DNA of 64,000 nt from Dendrolimus kikuchii (Eukaryota; Arthropoda; Insecta; Lepidoptera; Lasiocampidae), in NCBI GenBank assembly GCA_019925095.2, contig CM034389.1, positions 25,780,935-25,844,934 of the forward strand, read 5' to 3'. The notes below the pieces were generated by a model, which saw only the letters and a list, made by a program, of their open reading frames with translations, searched no databases and had not been told where the DNA came from. The stretch's first letter is position 1; the number at the start of each line of letters is the position of its first letter. Made by a program: the position numbers and the translations under genes. Positions 1 to 10,922 of the stretch are shown in pieces.

Positions 1-105
1 AGTTTCTTGCGCTGCTTCTACTTTTCAAGCAACAACATGTTGCGAAGCGGTGGTAAATTCGATTAACCTCCCATAGAGTAAATAATAACCCTAAACAAAA
101 AAAAA

Positions 106-332
106 CTTGAGAGGTGTCAAGGGACACCCGGATGGAACGAAGTTCCTTTCGATTAATTAGTGAAGGAATTGTAATTGGAATTGAGGGAGAGAGACAGACA
201 GACAGACAGAAAAACATGCGACGCCGCATAGCTTACAATAGCTTACTATAGCAAAAAGTGTCGTGACAACTTTTCGTAAGAATTTTTTCCGTCTAGCCCC
301 CTTTCACAACGCGCGATAAGGAACTTCGTTCC
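106..332. mobile_element. Short insertion (MITE-like) inside the Penelope-like terminus
   Basis: Aligning 1-521 with the uninterrupted copy at 49610-49700 shows about 230 bp inserted within an A-run, with AAAAA on both sides. GGAACGAAGTTCCTT near the left end recurs inverted at the right end (AAGGAACTTCGTTCC). A GACA microsatellite lies near 190-210. There are no coding features. It is probably a small non-autonomous element, class uncertain. Confidence 0.5.
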
Positions 333-421
333 AAAAATTAAAACTAAATAATTCAAATGAACAAGTTGGCGGTAGGCTAAATAAAACTTTAACAATACTC
401 ATTGACACTTATATCTTTGTC

Positions 422-463
422 TTCCGTGATCACGGCTACTGAAAAGTGGCCGAAACGTTGGAA
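422..463 (+). ncRNA. Hammerhead-ribozyme-like fold, copy 1
   Basis: Stem I is TTCC (422-425) paired with GGAA (460-463). The core strand is GTGATCA (426-432). Stem II is GGCTAC (434-439) paired with GTGGCC (446-451) around loop TGAAAA, and the second core strand is GAAACGTT (452-459). Hammerhead motifs are known from Penelope-like termini. Compared with the canonical CTGANGA core, positions 3 and 8 are changed C to G and G to C. Activity is not demonstrated. Confidence 0.45.
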
Positions 464-521
464 TAATAGAAATCAAATAAATTACCGCGCTTAAAACCGT
501 TAAAACGTAGTTTTATTAAAA

Positions 522-1863
522 GGAGGTGATTAGGACTTTCATATTTTCAACAAGGTATATATTTACCCATCTATTCTAAAAAGGATAGAATAGATTGCTA
601 AATATATTTTAAAAAGACAAATTTCAATAAAGAATTATTAATAATAATAATATTTTTTTTTAATATTTATTATTTTTTTGATCTTTATCTTCAGCGTCGT
701 AGGCTGGGAATTGGCGCAGGGGCGCAAACCTCAAAAGCGCGCATTCTTTTATCGCAGCCTTAGAACCTGGTCTACAATACTGTTTAATTTACATCTTGAA
801 ATGCATCACAACAAGTCCACTGGCAACCGAAAGCGAAGTTACATGAAGTTACTAAACGTCGGAAATTAGGTGTAATTGATTTTTAGTAATCTTAGGAAAT
901 TACCGACATCGTAAGATTGGGCAATGTTTGCGGCTTTTCTCAGTGGGATTATGAAATTGTAAAGCGCTCTGATTGTTTTTCACATACATTTATCTGCAGT
1001 GGCGTAACCATGAAAAAAGATTAATGACAACCACTCCGTGCGTGAAAAATGTATCTCCTTAAAGCTCTTGTATTTCCAGTACATACTTATAAACGAAGTA
1101 CTCTGCTTCGTAGTCTCAAATTTAGAACAATAACTTAGCTTTAGTTATTGAGCTGCGATTTGACATATGATCGGATTACGTCACATTACTATCATCTTTC
1201 GAGGTCATTTGTACTATACTTATTTAAGTTTTACATTAATTGTAATTTGTAAATGTATTGAAATTATTATTTGATAACGGCATGAAAAAGAATACTTACT
1301 ACCCGTGCGCAGAAGCCTTGCCGATAGCCTCATGATGTCACGCGTCGATGGTCAGTAGGGTTGACAAAAAAGGTTACATAAATATTTGTAGAAATAAATT
1401 AATTATTGTATATACTTTACATAGTATATACAATAATAGTAAGTAGTCATCCTCTGAAAAGTCGGCCACTGAAAAGTGTAAACGAACTTTACGAAATGTA
1501 GAAATAAAATTCAAATCAAATGTAGTTTTAATTATGTGTCTAGTACACCATTAAAACTTTATTTTAACAATGATGGTACTGCAACTGTATGAATAGTAAG
1601 ATATGGAACAGGCCATAAGATAAATGAACGGTCGGTATGATACAGGAACCGGGCAATACTGAACCGGTAAGTCGACCGTCAGTTTTCACTCACCGCCTCA
1701 CCGGCTCATCTTACGCTTGTACACATGATACGTTTACTTTCACTGGGTTTCCAGTATAGACAACCCTGACTTACTTACCGTGACCAACAAGAAAGTAACT
1801 AGACAAATACTCTATAGATATCCTATAGCACTGGGTTAGCCTTAGAACAAAGTTTCATTTTCA
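522..1863. other. No gene seen (AT-rich intergenic)
   Basis: Only short reading frames without recognisable domains are present. Nothing here could be assigned to the repeat families seen elsewhere in the window. Confidence 0.5.
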
Positions 1864-1925
1864 TAGGCCCACCTGATGGAAAGCGGTTACCATCGTCTAT
1901 GGACATTTGTAACACCAAAGGTACC
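1864..1925 (-). repeat. Fragment of the ~310-bp interspersed repeat (family A)
   Basis: The stretch CCACCTGATGGAAAGCGG followed by TTACCATCG and TATGGACATTTG is the 3' end of family A in reverse orientation. It is cut off after about 60 bp and runs into another repeat. Confidence 0.7.
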
Positions 1926-1927
1926 AA

Positions 1928-2390
1928 ACAATACTACCCAGATGGTTTAGAATCGCAATTAGAACCGGTACGTGGCTCTGGGATCGGGTTCTAGAATTTT
2001 ATTTTTTAAAGGCAACCTGTGTCGGGGCCGCTAGTCTTATATATAAAATTCTCGTGTCACAGTTTTCGTTCCCATACTCCTCCGAAACAGCTTGACCGAT
2101 TCTTATGAAATTTTTTATGCATATTCAGTAAGTCTGAGAATCGGCTACTATCTATTTTTCAAACCTCTAAGTGATAAGGAGTGTCCAACCCAAAATTTTA
2201 TTTTTTTAATAATTTTTTTAGGATACAGCATTAAAAAATAAATACAACCCTTAATTTTCACCCCTCTACGATCAACCCCTATTTTTTTATTTGTTAATTA
2301 TAAATTTTAATTTTTTGGCAAGTTTTTTAATCTTATTTTATCATGACTTAGAATAAAAAAAAAATATTACTCTTCTAGATTCACAATTAG
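1928..2390. repeat. Nested Helitron-like/MITE debris
   Basis: 1930-2037 holds the module also seen at 2470-2590 and 8853-9035: an ACCGGTACGTGGC-type segment, GATCGGGT, TCTAGAATTTTATTTTTTA and TCGGGGCCGCTAGT. The following 2038-2380 is AT-rich, beginning with a CATACTCCTCCGAAACAGCT segment. The module end, CTAG followed by T, suits a Helitron-like 3' end, but no complete element could be bounded. Confidence 0.45.
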
Positions 2391-2585
2391 AACCGGTAGG
2401 TGGCGCTGAGATCGGGTCCTGGAATTCTCCTAATCACCTGGAGCGATTTGGATGATTTTGTTTTTGTGTGTTTGAGTGTGTACCCGGATGGTTTAGATTC
2501 GCAATTAGAACCGGTACGTGGCTCTGGTATCGGGTGTCTAGAATTTTATTTTTTAATGGCAGGACAACGTCTGCCGGGGCCGTTA

Positions 2586-2590
<5 letters not shown>
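2391..2590 (+). repeat. ACCGGTAGGTGGCGCT repeat module (Helitron-like end)
   Basis: This is the same module as 4480-4640 (+) and 8853-9035 (-): two AGAACCGGTA(G/C)GTGG motifs flanking a segment with TGTGTTTGAGTG, then ACAACGTCTGCCGGGG. It runs directly into a TA microsatellite. The class assignment is an inference from the CTAG-like terminus of sister copies. Confidence 0.5.
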
Positions 2591-2661
<71 letters not shown>

Positions 2662-2682
2662 TAGCAGCCCCGGCAGACGTTG

Positions 2683-2739
<57 letters not shown>

Positions 2740-2740
2740 G
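2587..2740. repeat. (TA)n microsatellite, interrupted
   Basis: Two long TA runs (about 2587-2657 and 2690-2740) flank a non-repetitive segment, CTAGCAGCCCCGGCAGACG..., which is the reverse complement of the repeat end just to the left (CGTCTGCCGGGGCCGTTAG). The array is therefore bounded by inverted repeat ends. Confidence 0.9.
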
Positions 2741-3189
2741 CGGGCGCGATGCAATGGCCGGGAGAAGGCAAAGGGACGTGGAGAAAGAAGCAAGGAAGGA
2801 CTTACCTCGCCACCAGTCCGCCGCCACATTGCGCTCGTCCCCCGGGGGTTCACACACTCACTAGAATTATGCTTCTCCTAATTAAATGTGGTTATAACAG
2901 TTTATTTCTTTATTTAATGTTCCAACCATCTTTGATACGTATTTTTATATATAGTGCGGTGACAGCAGTGACAATCACTCCTAATGTTTTTCTTGTTCTG
3001 CGCATTCTTCGTTTAAAAGTTTATTGTTTTCTTGATGGCGAGGATGGGGAGGAAGAATTTACAAGGAGGTATTCCTCGGCGCAACCAATATATATGTATA
3101 CTTTTAATTAGCTTCAATTTTTATCAATACATATTATTTTAAAATTTGTTATATGTTGTTATGTATCCGTGTATGTATACTTATAATAG

Positions 3190-3556
3190 TATTATTTATT
3201 ATGCGAAAGTATAATATCTGGACTATAGGAGATGTTTGATTGTTGTTAGTATTAAGTAAAATTGTTTTAAATTTGCTTGAAAAGGGCAAAAAGAAGTTAT
3301 TTGTTTGGATCACTTGTGACTTGATGGAGGTTGGTACTGAAAATCAGCGCTGTGTCAGTTCTTGACACAGCATAATGCTGAGTTACCAGCCTTATTGCCG
3401 TGAGTGTTATGTATGTACATTGATATTTTAAAGTTGTATATTTTATAAAATTCTAATGGCTTTATGTTTTATGAGTGATATTCTATTAATTTAGTTTATT
3501 TTTTAGTTTTATGTGCATTCATTCGCGACAATAAATATTTTTCTTTCTTTCTTCTG
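3190..3556 (+). repeat. Probable LINE 3' tail ending in (TTTC)n
   Basis: An AT-rich, non-coding stretch ends with CGACAATAAATATTTTTC followed by TTTC repeats, a common form of insect LINE 3' terminus. A similar end is at 42345-42372. No reverse transcriptase sequence is attached. Confidence 0.35.
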
Positions 3557-3565
3557 TATTTCTTT

Positions 3566-3781
3566 CAATGTGCTGCCGTACTCTAAAGGGAGACTGGAAC
3601 CTGGCTACTAATGCCGGAACACAACTCAAGGTTGTTAGGGCGCCATATTCTAGAATAGGGGTGGTATTCATCCAGATGGGCAAATACCCTTCCACCTGGC
3701 TGTGGGTTCTTTTGTCGCCTCTTACGACAGGTCGGTCGGCCGCATGAAAATGTATTCTTTCTCCAGTCCTACACGGACAAC
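3566..3781 (-). repeat. Family A interspersed repeat, truncated
   Basis: About 215 bp in reverse orientation: GGGAGACTGGAACCTGG, ATGCCGGAACACAACTCAAG, then CACCTGGCTGTGGG and the CTCTTACGACAGG end. It lacks the 3' end. Any reading frame here is a by-product of the repeat. Confidence 0.85.
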
Positions 3782-3978
3782 AGGTAGTTAATTATTATTA
3801 AATCAGTCTGAATGTAAGAAACCTACATAGAAACTGGCTGTTTGAAAGCCTCATTAGTATATAATTAAACTTGGTGTTGATTAACCATAAAGGTAACGTT
3901 TATATGATTTAATTGATTGACATTGTCAGTTGCTACTGAGCTGTTTGATTTGTAACATTATAATTACTTAATTAATCT

Positions 3979-4291
3979 TATCTGTGCAGGAACGGAGAAA
4001 GAATACAATTTCCTGCGGCCGGACGGCCTGTCGTAAGAGGCGACAAAACAACCCACAGCCAGGTGGTAGGGCATTTGCCCGACTGGATGGCTACCACCCC
4101 TGGTCTAAAGTATGTCGCCATAACAACCTTGAGTTGTGTTCCGGCATTAGTGACCAGGTTTCAGTCTGCCTTAAGAGAGCAGCAGCGCATTTGTAGCAAC
4201 TTTGGTGTTGCAAATGTCCATAGGCGATGGTAACCGCTTTCCATCAAGTGGGCCGTCTGCCTGTCAGCTGATCTCCTGCAATAAAAAAAAA
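3979..4291 (+). repeat. Family A interspersed repeat, near full length
   Basis: It starts with GTGCAGGAACGGAGAAAGAA and ends with TCTCCTGCAATAAAAAAAA, defining the family at about 310 bp with an A-rich 3' tail. ATCTGT occurs directly at both flanks, a possible short target duplication. It carries no convincing pol III box. A 70-codon frame is present in this and other copies. Confidence 0.85.
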
Positions 4292-4640
4292 TCTGTACTA
4301 ATATTATAAAAAGGAAGATTTGTATTTTTGTAACGATTAAACTCGAAAACTACTGGACTGATTTCAAAAATTCTTTCACCATTCGAATGTTATTATTTCT
4401 GATTAATATAGGCTATATAAAAATTAGGGATCTCTACTAAAACTTCAATAATGTAACCCATCAATCTGAACAAAATACTTGGCGTTAGAATCGGGTCGAT
4501 TTTGATGAAATGTTGTGTGTTGGAGTGAGTCCCGGGGTAGTTTAGATTCACAATTAGACCCGGTAGGTGGCGCTGGAATCGGGTTATAGATTTTTATTTT
4601 TTCAGGGCAGGACAACGTCTGCCGGTACCTTTAGTATAAA
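4292..4640 (+). mobile_element. Non-autonomous Helitron-like element
   Basis: The left end reads TCTGTACTAATATTATAAAA, followed by AACTCGAAAACTACTGGACT and TTCTTTCACCATT, a sequence class widespread in Lepidoptera and often assigned to non-autonomous Helitrons. The right half is the ACCGGTAGGTGGCGCT module, ending CGTCTGCCGGTACCTTTAGT. A related element in reverse orientation is at 37967-38168. No Rep/helicase coding sequence is present. Confidence 0.5.
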
Positions 4641-6021
4641 ATATAGTGCAAGTGATGTGCCTTTTATTATATGGACGCATACACCAGCAAATAAATATAA
4701 ATATTAATATGCTGTACATGATTAATAATGTGTATTGTAAATTAGATTTTTATATATATATTTTTTTTTATAATTGTAATTATGACTACGTATTATATTT
4801 CAGACACAAATATTTTTTGTTAATGAATTAATATAAATAAATACAGTCTGCTAAAATATGAGTTTTAAACAGCAAATGTTACTGTTTTTTTCTAAATATT
4901 CTGTAGCTTTTACGTGCTACTTTGATGGAATTTAAAGCTTCGTGCAATATTAGATCGTTCGATCGATCCGAGCATTACGCTATCACAGTAGGGCAAATGC
5001 AAAAACAAGGCCCTCTGGGGATTTTTTATTTTTTATTGTAATCCTCTCTCCAAGCGAACGAGATTGTTCGGGTTTTTTGCTTTAAGGGTGTTTTTTATAA
5101 TTTCTTGTTTTTTACTTTCCTTTTCTTTTGATCCTTTCTTATTTCTTATCTTTTTTTTGTTTTTTATCTTTTTTTTCGTTTTTTTTATTTCTTTTAATTT
5201 TCCAAAAAATAATTTTAACAATATTTCTTATTACTAAAATAATCTTGTTCCTTCTAATTTTATACATATTTTGCCCTCTGAGGATTATCAAGGCGTCCGG
5301 ATTGTGGCCTGCAATATTGTACTTGTATAAAACATAATGACATGTTCAACCTAAGTTTCTTTCATAGTAAGTAAAGACAAATGAGACAAACTAGACAGAG
5401 ATGTAATGTGCACACTTGACATAAACTTAATAAAAACAGAAATTTAATCTTTGAAAGTTTGATATCGCACTTCATTTCAAAAGCTCAGTCTCAAGACGAC
5501 TCAGAAACATAACTTCGTGGCTTTATTTTCCACCAATTTCAAAGCAGTGTTGGCTACCGTCCGCGGGATTATTGCGATCACCGGATAAGCGGGTGTCCAG
5601 AAAAGCTCTATTTTGTTGTCTTTTTGTCCAAACTAAAGTGTCAGTGCGACACGACGGAATTATGACCAAAATTATTCAGATATGGACGCAGCATGAATTG
5701 TTTTGTAGGAAAATGATAAACATACACACTTAGGTACATTTATACCTATATAAGTATAGGTGAACTTGATCGACAATAGCTGACACATTTATATAATTAT
5801 ACACACATCACACATAATTCAAATACAAGAAAAAATGCCTTGCATGACGTTTGATTAACATTATAACAGACATATACGGAACAACAAAGTTGAGCAAGTA
5901 CTTATGATAATCAACAATCAATAAAGAAAGTAACAGTTGCTTATATAAAAGGGTAACAGTAAATAATTGGTTAATTTAATATGCAAGTAATGTATCCCTA
6001 GTCGCTATAATATATAGGTGC
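4641..6021. other. No gene seen (AT-rich, poly-pyrimidine tract)
   Basis: The stretch includes a long T/C-rich tract at about 5100-5260, which produces spurious Lys-rich or Phe/Leu-rich frames on the two strands. No domain or splice-consistent exon was seen. Confidence 0.5.
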
Positions 6022-6035
6022 ACAAAAATATCATG

Positions 6036-6244
6036 GTATCAACAACAAAAACCAACCATGATCAAATTGATCGTGTACTAGCAGAAGGTGATGTCAGGAG
6101 CCTTAAGAACAGACGAGCGTGCATGACAAGAGCTATGAATGTCAAAGAAGCAAGTGAGGAGTGTAAGAATAAGCCTAAATGGCGCTCTGTTGTTCGTGCC
6201 TACCCCGCAAGGGAACTGGCGTGAAGTTATGTATGTATGTATGT
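6036..6244 (+). mobile_element. (TATG)n-tailed retroposon, copy 1
   Basis: A 209-bp insertion is flanked by a perfect 14-bp duplication, ACAAAAATATCATG (6022-6035 and 6245-6258). It ends in TATG repeats. Its frame reads VLAEGDVRSLKNRRACM...AYPARELA, resembling the C-terminus of a LINE-encoded protein. Sister copies are at 35220-35357 and 45366-45569. It is most simply a 5'-truncated LINE 3' end, although a SINE using that tail is possible. Confidence 0.75.
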
Positions 6245-6350
6245 ACAAAAATATCATGATAAAATTGATCAAAATAAATAATTACAACAGCACGTTGGCA
6301 AAGTCCAGAAAACAATTAAACTGGGAAATAGGTAGATAAAAAACATATTT

Positions 6351-6441
6351 GGTCCTATTCATAGAGAAGTAGAGTAAGTTTGAACGTTTACGTTTCTTAA
6401 AGAAGCGTTCAAACTTACTCTAACTCACTATGAATAAGACC
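6351..6441. mobile_element. Palindromic MITE, copy 1
   Basis: This is a 91-bp hairpin. The left arm, GGTCCTATTCATAGAGAAG then TAGAGTAAGTTTGAACG, is complementary to the right arm, CGTTCAAACTTACTCTA then ACTCACTATGAATAAGACC. Related copies are at 45808-45900 and 63558-63617. Confidence 0.75.
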
Positions 6442-6500
6442 GACTGTATCTAAGAGTATGGAAGAAGAATACTACTGCGGTCTACGAGTATATCCCTAAG

Positions 6501-6812
6501 CTTTTTTTTTTTAATAGCTGGAGTTCAGCAGACAGGCAGACGGCCCACTTGATGGAAAGCGGTTACCATCGCCTATGGACATTTGCAACAAGGTGCTACA
6601 AATGCGCTGCTGCTCTCTTAAGGGAGACTGGAACCTGGTCACTAATGCCGGAACACAGCACAAGGCGGTTATGGCGGCATACTCCAGACCAGGGGTGGTT
6701 GCTATGCAGCCGAGCAAATACCCTACCACCTGGCTGTGGGCTATCTAGTCGCCTCTTACGACAGGCCGCCCGGCCGCAGGAAATTGTATTCTTTCTCCGT
6801 TCCTGCATGGAT
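6501..6812 (-). repeat. Family A interspersed repeat, near full length
   Basis: Reverse orientation: a T-run at the left (the A-tail of the element), GATGGAAAGCGGTTACCATC, and CTTTCTCCGTTCCTGCA at the right. It is nearly colinear with the 3979 copy. Confidence 0.85.
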
Positions 6813-8030
6813 GAGAGCTACCCAAGTTACGCTTGTATTAAAAGGCTTAGCCGACTCAATTAAACCTAGCGACACACGTGCGGAACATACCGCATGGAAA
6901 GTTCGGCAACTGAAGGATCGACTCTAATCTGAACTCGGTGGAATTTCCGCTGATGTATCATAGGTAACTTAAAACAAAAAACATTGCGAATGTATTTAGT
7001 TGAACTTTGAAGTTTGAACGTGTCGCTGCACTTATACTAAACTGATGGACTCATAAACTGCATCAAAGTAATAGACGACTTTGAAATAAATATTTTAACC
7101 AAGTATGCAAACTTTCTATACAGATTTAAATTGAAACCTCTAGATTGGTTCGTGAACTTTAAAACAGCGTAGGGTCATATCCTTAAGTTTAAGTTTGTGT
7201 ACTGGAAAGGACCTTAAGACTTTTTTTGAAGAAAAAACAGAAATTTAAGGAAAATTGGTTTAATTAAAAAATTGATTTTAACAATAGACACAAACTTTAT
7301 GCAAGGGTTTATTTATGTTTTAATAAGGTGTATTACCCCCACGTTCCCTTATAATATAATAGATAGTTGGATTTTGTGAAACATGAGATGAAGGGACGTA
7401 TGTCAGAATAGAAGAGTATGGAAGAAATCAAACCGTACCGGCCCCAAATAAATAGGACAAAACAAAAGGAAACAAAAGGATTCCTTAGAGATCAAATATG
7501 TAAAGTTTCCGAGGAACAAGTAACCAATTGTGTGTGAACGAAGCCGCGATCAAAGCTCTAATAGAGGTCTAAATAATTGAAATATTTTCCTTTCGCTATT
7601 TGAAATATTTTTTGCTCTACTACTCTACTTTGTAGTTAACAAACCAGCTAAATAATTGTACATTAAATTGAATAATGTTTCAAAACATGTTATTATTTTT
7701 TGCCGTGAGTAAGTTTTTACAACCATATCAATTGATTATCCCATTGGATCACCCGCAACGACCTTCATATCAATTTTCACAATTACGGTATTTCTTAAAA
7801 TGACCACCTGTTTGGAGCGTGACAAAATGTTTTGCAATGAACCCTAGTCGATACGCCCAGCCAACTTTTTTGGAGCACATTGTCGTAAAGTGGTTTAGGT
7901 GTCCTTACGATTCAACCTTTATTGCCCAGATTCGATATAGATAATATATGAGATAGTAATGAGTTTATGTAGAGCGTAAGTGTAAAATAATGTTGCGAAG
8001 GGATGTTAATAAATACACAATTATCCGTTT
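6813..8030. other. No gene seen (intergenic)
   Basis: AT-rich sequence with no coding domain and no repeat family shared with the rest of the window. Confidence 0.5.
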
Positions 8031-8344
8031 TATCCGTGCACGAACGGAGAAAGAATACAATTTCCTGCGGCCGGGCGGCCTGTCGTAAGAGGCGACTTAA
8101 CAACCCACAGCCAGGTGGTAGGGCATTTGCCCAACTGGATGGCTACCACCCCTCGTCTAAAATATGTCGTCATAACAACCTTGTGTTGTGTTCCGGCATT
8201 AGTGACCAGGTTCCAGTCTCCATTAAGAGAGCAGCAGCGCATTTGTAGCAACTTTGGTGTTGCAAATGTCCATAGGCGATGGTAACCGCTTGCCATCAAG
8301 TGTGACGTCTGCCTGTCTGCTGATCTCCTGCAATAAAAAAAAAC
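8031..8344 (+). repeat. Family A interspersed repeat, near full length
   Basis: GTGCACGAACGGAGAAAGAA at the 5' end, CTCCTGCAATAAAAAAAAA at the 3' end. Very close to the 3979 copy. Confidence 0.85.
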
Positions 8345-8610
8345 ACAAGATATAAATTCTTATCAATGTATTCACAATTTTATTCCTTCATCAGTAACAA
8401 CTATGGAACTTGATTGTTCTAGACATAAGTATTATTTAGCACACAATATAAGAATGATCTTTGATTCATTCTTCTTGCACGACTTATATTAATAAGTCCC
8501 TTTGAATGATGACCTCTCTTTACCTCCCCTGCAGTCATTCCGAGTTCACCGAATCTGACAATAGTAATTCACATGATACAGTAAGTAATTCACGAATTAA
8601 AACTTAACTA

Positions 8611-8852
8611 GTGGTTGTCAGTGGTCGAAAATCGACCATAATAATTAGTGTCAAAGACTATACTTCTATAATCACAGATTTCGCCAAGGCTACAGTGTTA
8701 ATTTGACTTGAAGAATAAACAACACATATATGCTTGTGTGTGTCAAATACATGGTAGTGTGTGTAATGTTTTTTTCAATGTATTTTTTATGCATAATTTT
8801 AAAAAAATATTAGCATTCGTCGCTTCTTCTCTATATAAACTACTAGCGGCCC
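8611..8852 (+). repeat. Direct repeat shared with 33022-33232
   Basis: About 200 bp, from GTCAAAGACTATACTTCTAT through CAAATACATGGTAGTGTGTG to CTTCTTCTCTATATAAACTA, recurs at 33022-33232 in the same orientation with small changes. It is followed here, but not there, by the ACCGGT module. Non-coding. Confidence 0.7.
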
Positions 8853-9035
8853 TGGCAGACGTTGTCCTGCTCTGAAAAAATAAAATCTAGGACCCGATCC
8901 CAGCGCCACCTACCGGTTCAATTGTGGATTTAAAACATCCGGGAACCCACTCAAACACACAAAAACAAAATCGCTCCAGGTGATTAGGAGGATTCTAGAA
9001 CCCGATCTCAGCGCCACCTACCGGTTCCGGTTTCC
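8853..9035 (-). repeat. ACCGGTAGGTGGCGCT module, reverse
   Basis: Reverse complement of the 2391-2590 module. It begins ACTAGCGGCCCTGGCAGACG (8853), carries two CGCCACCTACCGGTTC motifs and ends near 9035. Confidence 0.6.
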
Positions 9036-9045
9036 GGTTAAAAAA

Positions 9046-9796
9046 ATCTTCGCTTATAAATAGATCTTGGGCGCCTAAAACAGCCGTTTTCGCATTACGA
9101 ATACGATAAGTACCTACTGTATGAAGTGAAACTTTATACTTACACATACATTTAAACACGTGGCATTTTCACTAAGCGATTCTCCAAAAGCTTTGGACCC
9201 TTGCACTTGGTTCTACTACATTTTCTGTCTCCCAACCTAAATATGTTAGTAAGTTACCATTAAAAAAGCGAATTTTAAAACTTTCTTTCAAATTATGCAT
9301 TATGCACAATGTGATTGAATAAAGTATGACAAAATTGTTCATGATGATCAGTTTTTTCGTAACACAATCTGTGGTTGTCATTATAAAAAAAGCAGTTTTT
9401 CAGGCCAAGACACTACGTGCTCGTGTGAACGGTGTCGTTCTAGCGTAAAGTTATGAATGGTGTTTCTTTTGTCAAGTTATACACTATTACAAGAGGAGAC
9501 CCCACTCGCCATTACATAGCTGAACACCTTTTGTCGTATTTAACTTAAAGCGTTGTAAAGAAATGTGTAGGAAGTAATTTATTTCAGTTCATTGATTGCC
9601 TTATTTGAGATAGGCGAGACAATTGTGTAAGTATTTAAATTGGAATAGTAAAGTGGAACCAATAGCGTTAAATTGTTGAAATTATATTAGCCGGGATACC
9701 AAAGCCTTCGCAAAATGGAGCAGAGAACCAAAACTTATGCTTTGAAACAAAAATATGTACTTAATTAATGGATACATTTATATTAATTATTGGATT
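9046..9796. other. No gene seen
   Basis: AT-rich; short frames only, with no recognisable domain. Confidence 0.45.
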
Positions 9797-9945
9797 ACAG
9801 CATACAGGCTGACGGCTCAAAACATGTGACGTGGTTACTACCGTCTAAGGATTTGCAACACCAAAGTTGTTATCAATGTGCCGCCGGTCTCGAAGGGGAG
9901 ATTGGAACCTGGCCACTTATGTCGGAACATAGTTAAGGCATGCAA
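9797..9945 (-). repeat. Degenerate family A repeat
   Basis: Matches the reverse-orientation family A order (GATTACAGCATACAGGCTGAC, GTGGTTACTACCGTCTA, TTGCAACACCAAAGTTG, GATTGGAACCTGGCCACTTA) with many substitutions, so it is an older copy. Confidence 0.6.
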
Positions 9946-10529
9946 TTAATACGCTTAGAACCCGTAGTAACACGAGTAGGTCCCAATAAAGTGAAGCACT
10001 TTTAAGTAAGATCTAAAAGTCTCAGTTCGCTTGTCGACGTGTCGGTCCTGTCAGTCCGCAAGACAAAGTCTCAGTGTGACGAGCTCCAATAGTTCCAATT
10101 GCCTATTTTTTTAAGACTCTATTTACTTGCAACATTATTTGTGCCTTTGTGGTGCGTGTCAACGGAAACAATTACATGGTGCTCACGCACACATTAATTA
10201 GTTTTGTGCTTCAACTCTGAATATAATTTTGTAGGAATCTGTCTCTCTAGGTATTCATTCGTGACTTGAAAATTATAAACTCAATATAAATTGCATGTTT
10301 AGAAAAAATATCTTATATTTGTAGTCGCTGATACCATAAATAAAAGTTTCTAGTAAGTAAATGAACGTCAATAATATTTGGATAAAAGTTATTGAATAAT
10401 GTTTTAGTTGTATCACGTATTTTAAGAACAAATTTCATTTTAAGTAAATAAATAAAGTGCTATGCTGGAAGATCTCTTCTTATACATTGATTTTAAAAAT
10501 AATTAGGTATTGTCTGGTTTGACCTTTTA

Positions 10530-10776
10530 CAGCCTTAATAATAATAATCAGCACACAAACACACATATTGCATATCCCCAAATTAAGCAAGTTACGCTTG
10601 TGTTATGGGTAATATACAACGTACTACTCTGGGGCCGATCCCAGACACCCAGACCATAGTAAACAACGGAGAAAATACGTTTCCGAAATTTACTATACCA
10701 GGAATCGAACCCAAAGCCTCTGCGTTGCAGTGAGGTAGGCCGGCAAAGGCTTAGCCCACTCAACCACAGAGGCCGA
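10530..10776 (-). repeat. tRNA-derived SINE (family B), full-length copy
   Basis: On the minus strand the head reads CTCTGTGGTTGAGTGGGC (A-box-like TGGTTGAGTGG at 10755-10767) and then GGGTTCGATTCCTGG (B box, plus coordinates 10701-10712), the two-part internal pol III promoter of tRNA-derived SINEs. The body contains CTGGGATCGGCCCCAGAGTA. The left end has a TTA-type repeat tail. Other copies: 31263-31425 (+, 5'-truncated), 39035-39200 (-) and, degenerate, 25440-25620 (-). Confidence 0.8.
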
Positions 10777-10922
10777 CAAATAATAAAATCATTTAGAAAA
10801 AAACTATCTTAGGAACGCGTTTATGAATAATAGAAGTAAAGCTATGGTTCTCTGTGATATAACTTAGTGCATAGCAGAGGCTGCAAAAAGACGATAGCCT
10901 GTTGCGGTTGGGCACGCTCCGA

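Larger units (their letters stand above)
1..521 (+). mobile_element. Terminal (LTR-like) fragment of a Penelope-like element
   Basis: This stretch matches the 3' terminal part of the Penelope-like copy at 49550-49830 in the same order, including the AGTTTCTTGCG start, the CATGTTGCGAAGCGGT stretch, the AAGTTGGCGGTA segment, the hammerhead-like fold and the terminal AAACCGTTAAAACGTAG. The window begins inside the repeat, so the element continues to the left. It is interrupted by an insertion at about 106-332. There is no coding sequence in the visible part. Confidence 0.8.

Noticed and set aside
2400..3111. Several Tyr/Ile-repeat frames
   Set aside because: They read through a TA microsatellite.
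8031..8344. 70-90-codon frames repeated at ten or more places (for example MQERRKNTISCGRAACRKRR)
   Set aside because: They follow the family A repeat sequence on both strands; multiplicity comes from repeat copying, not from a gene family.
10701..10767. Possible tRNA gene
   Set aside because: The A and B boxes belong to a tRNA-derived SINE; no complete cloverleaf is present.
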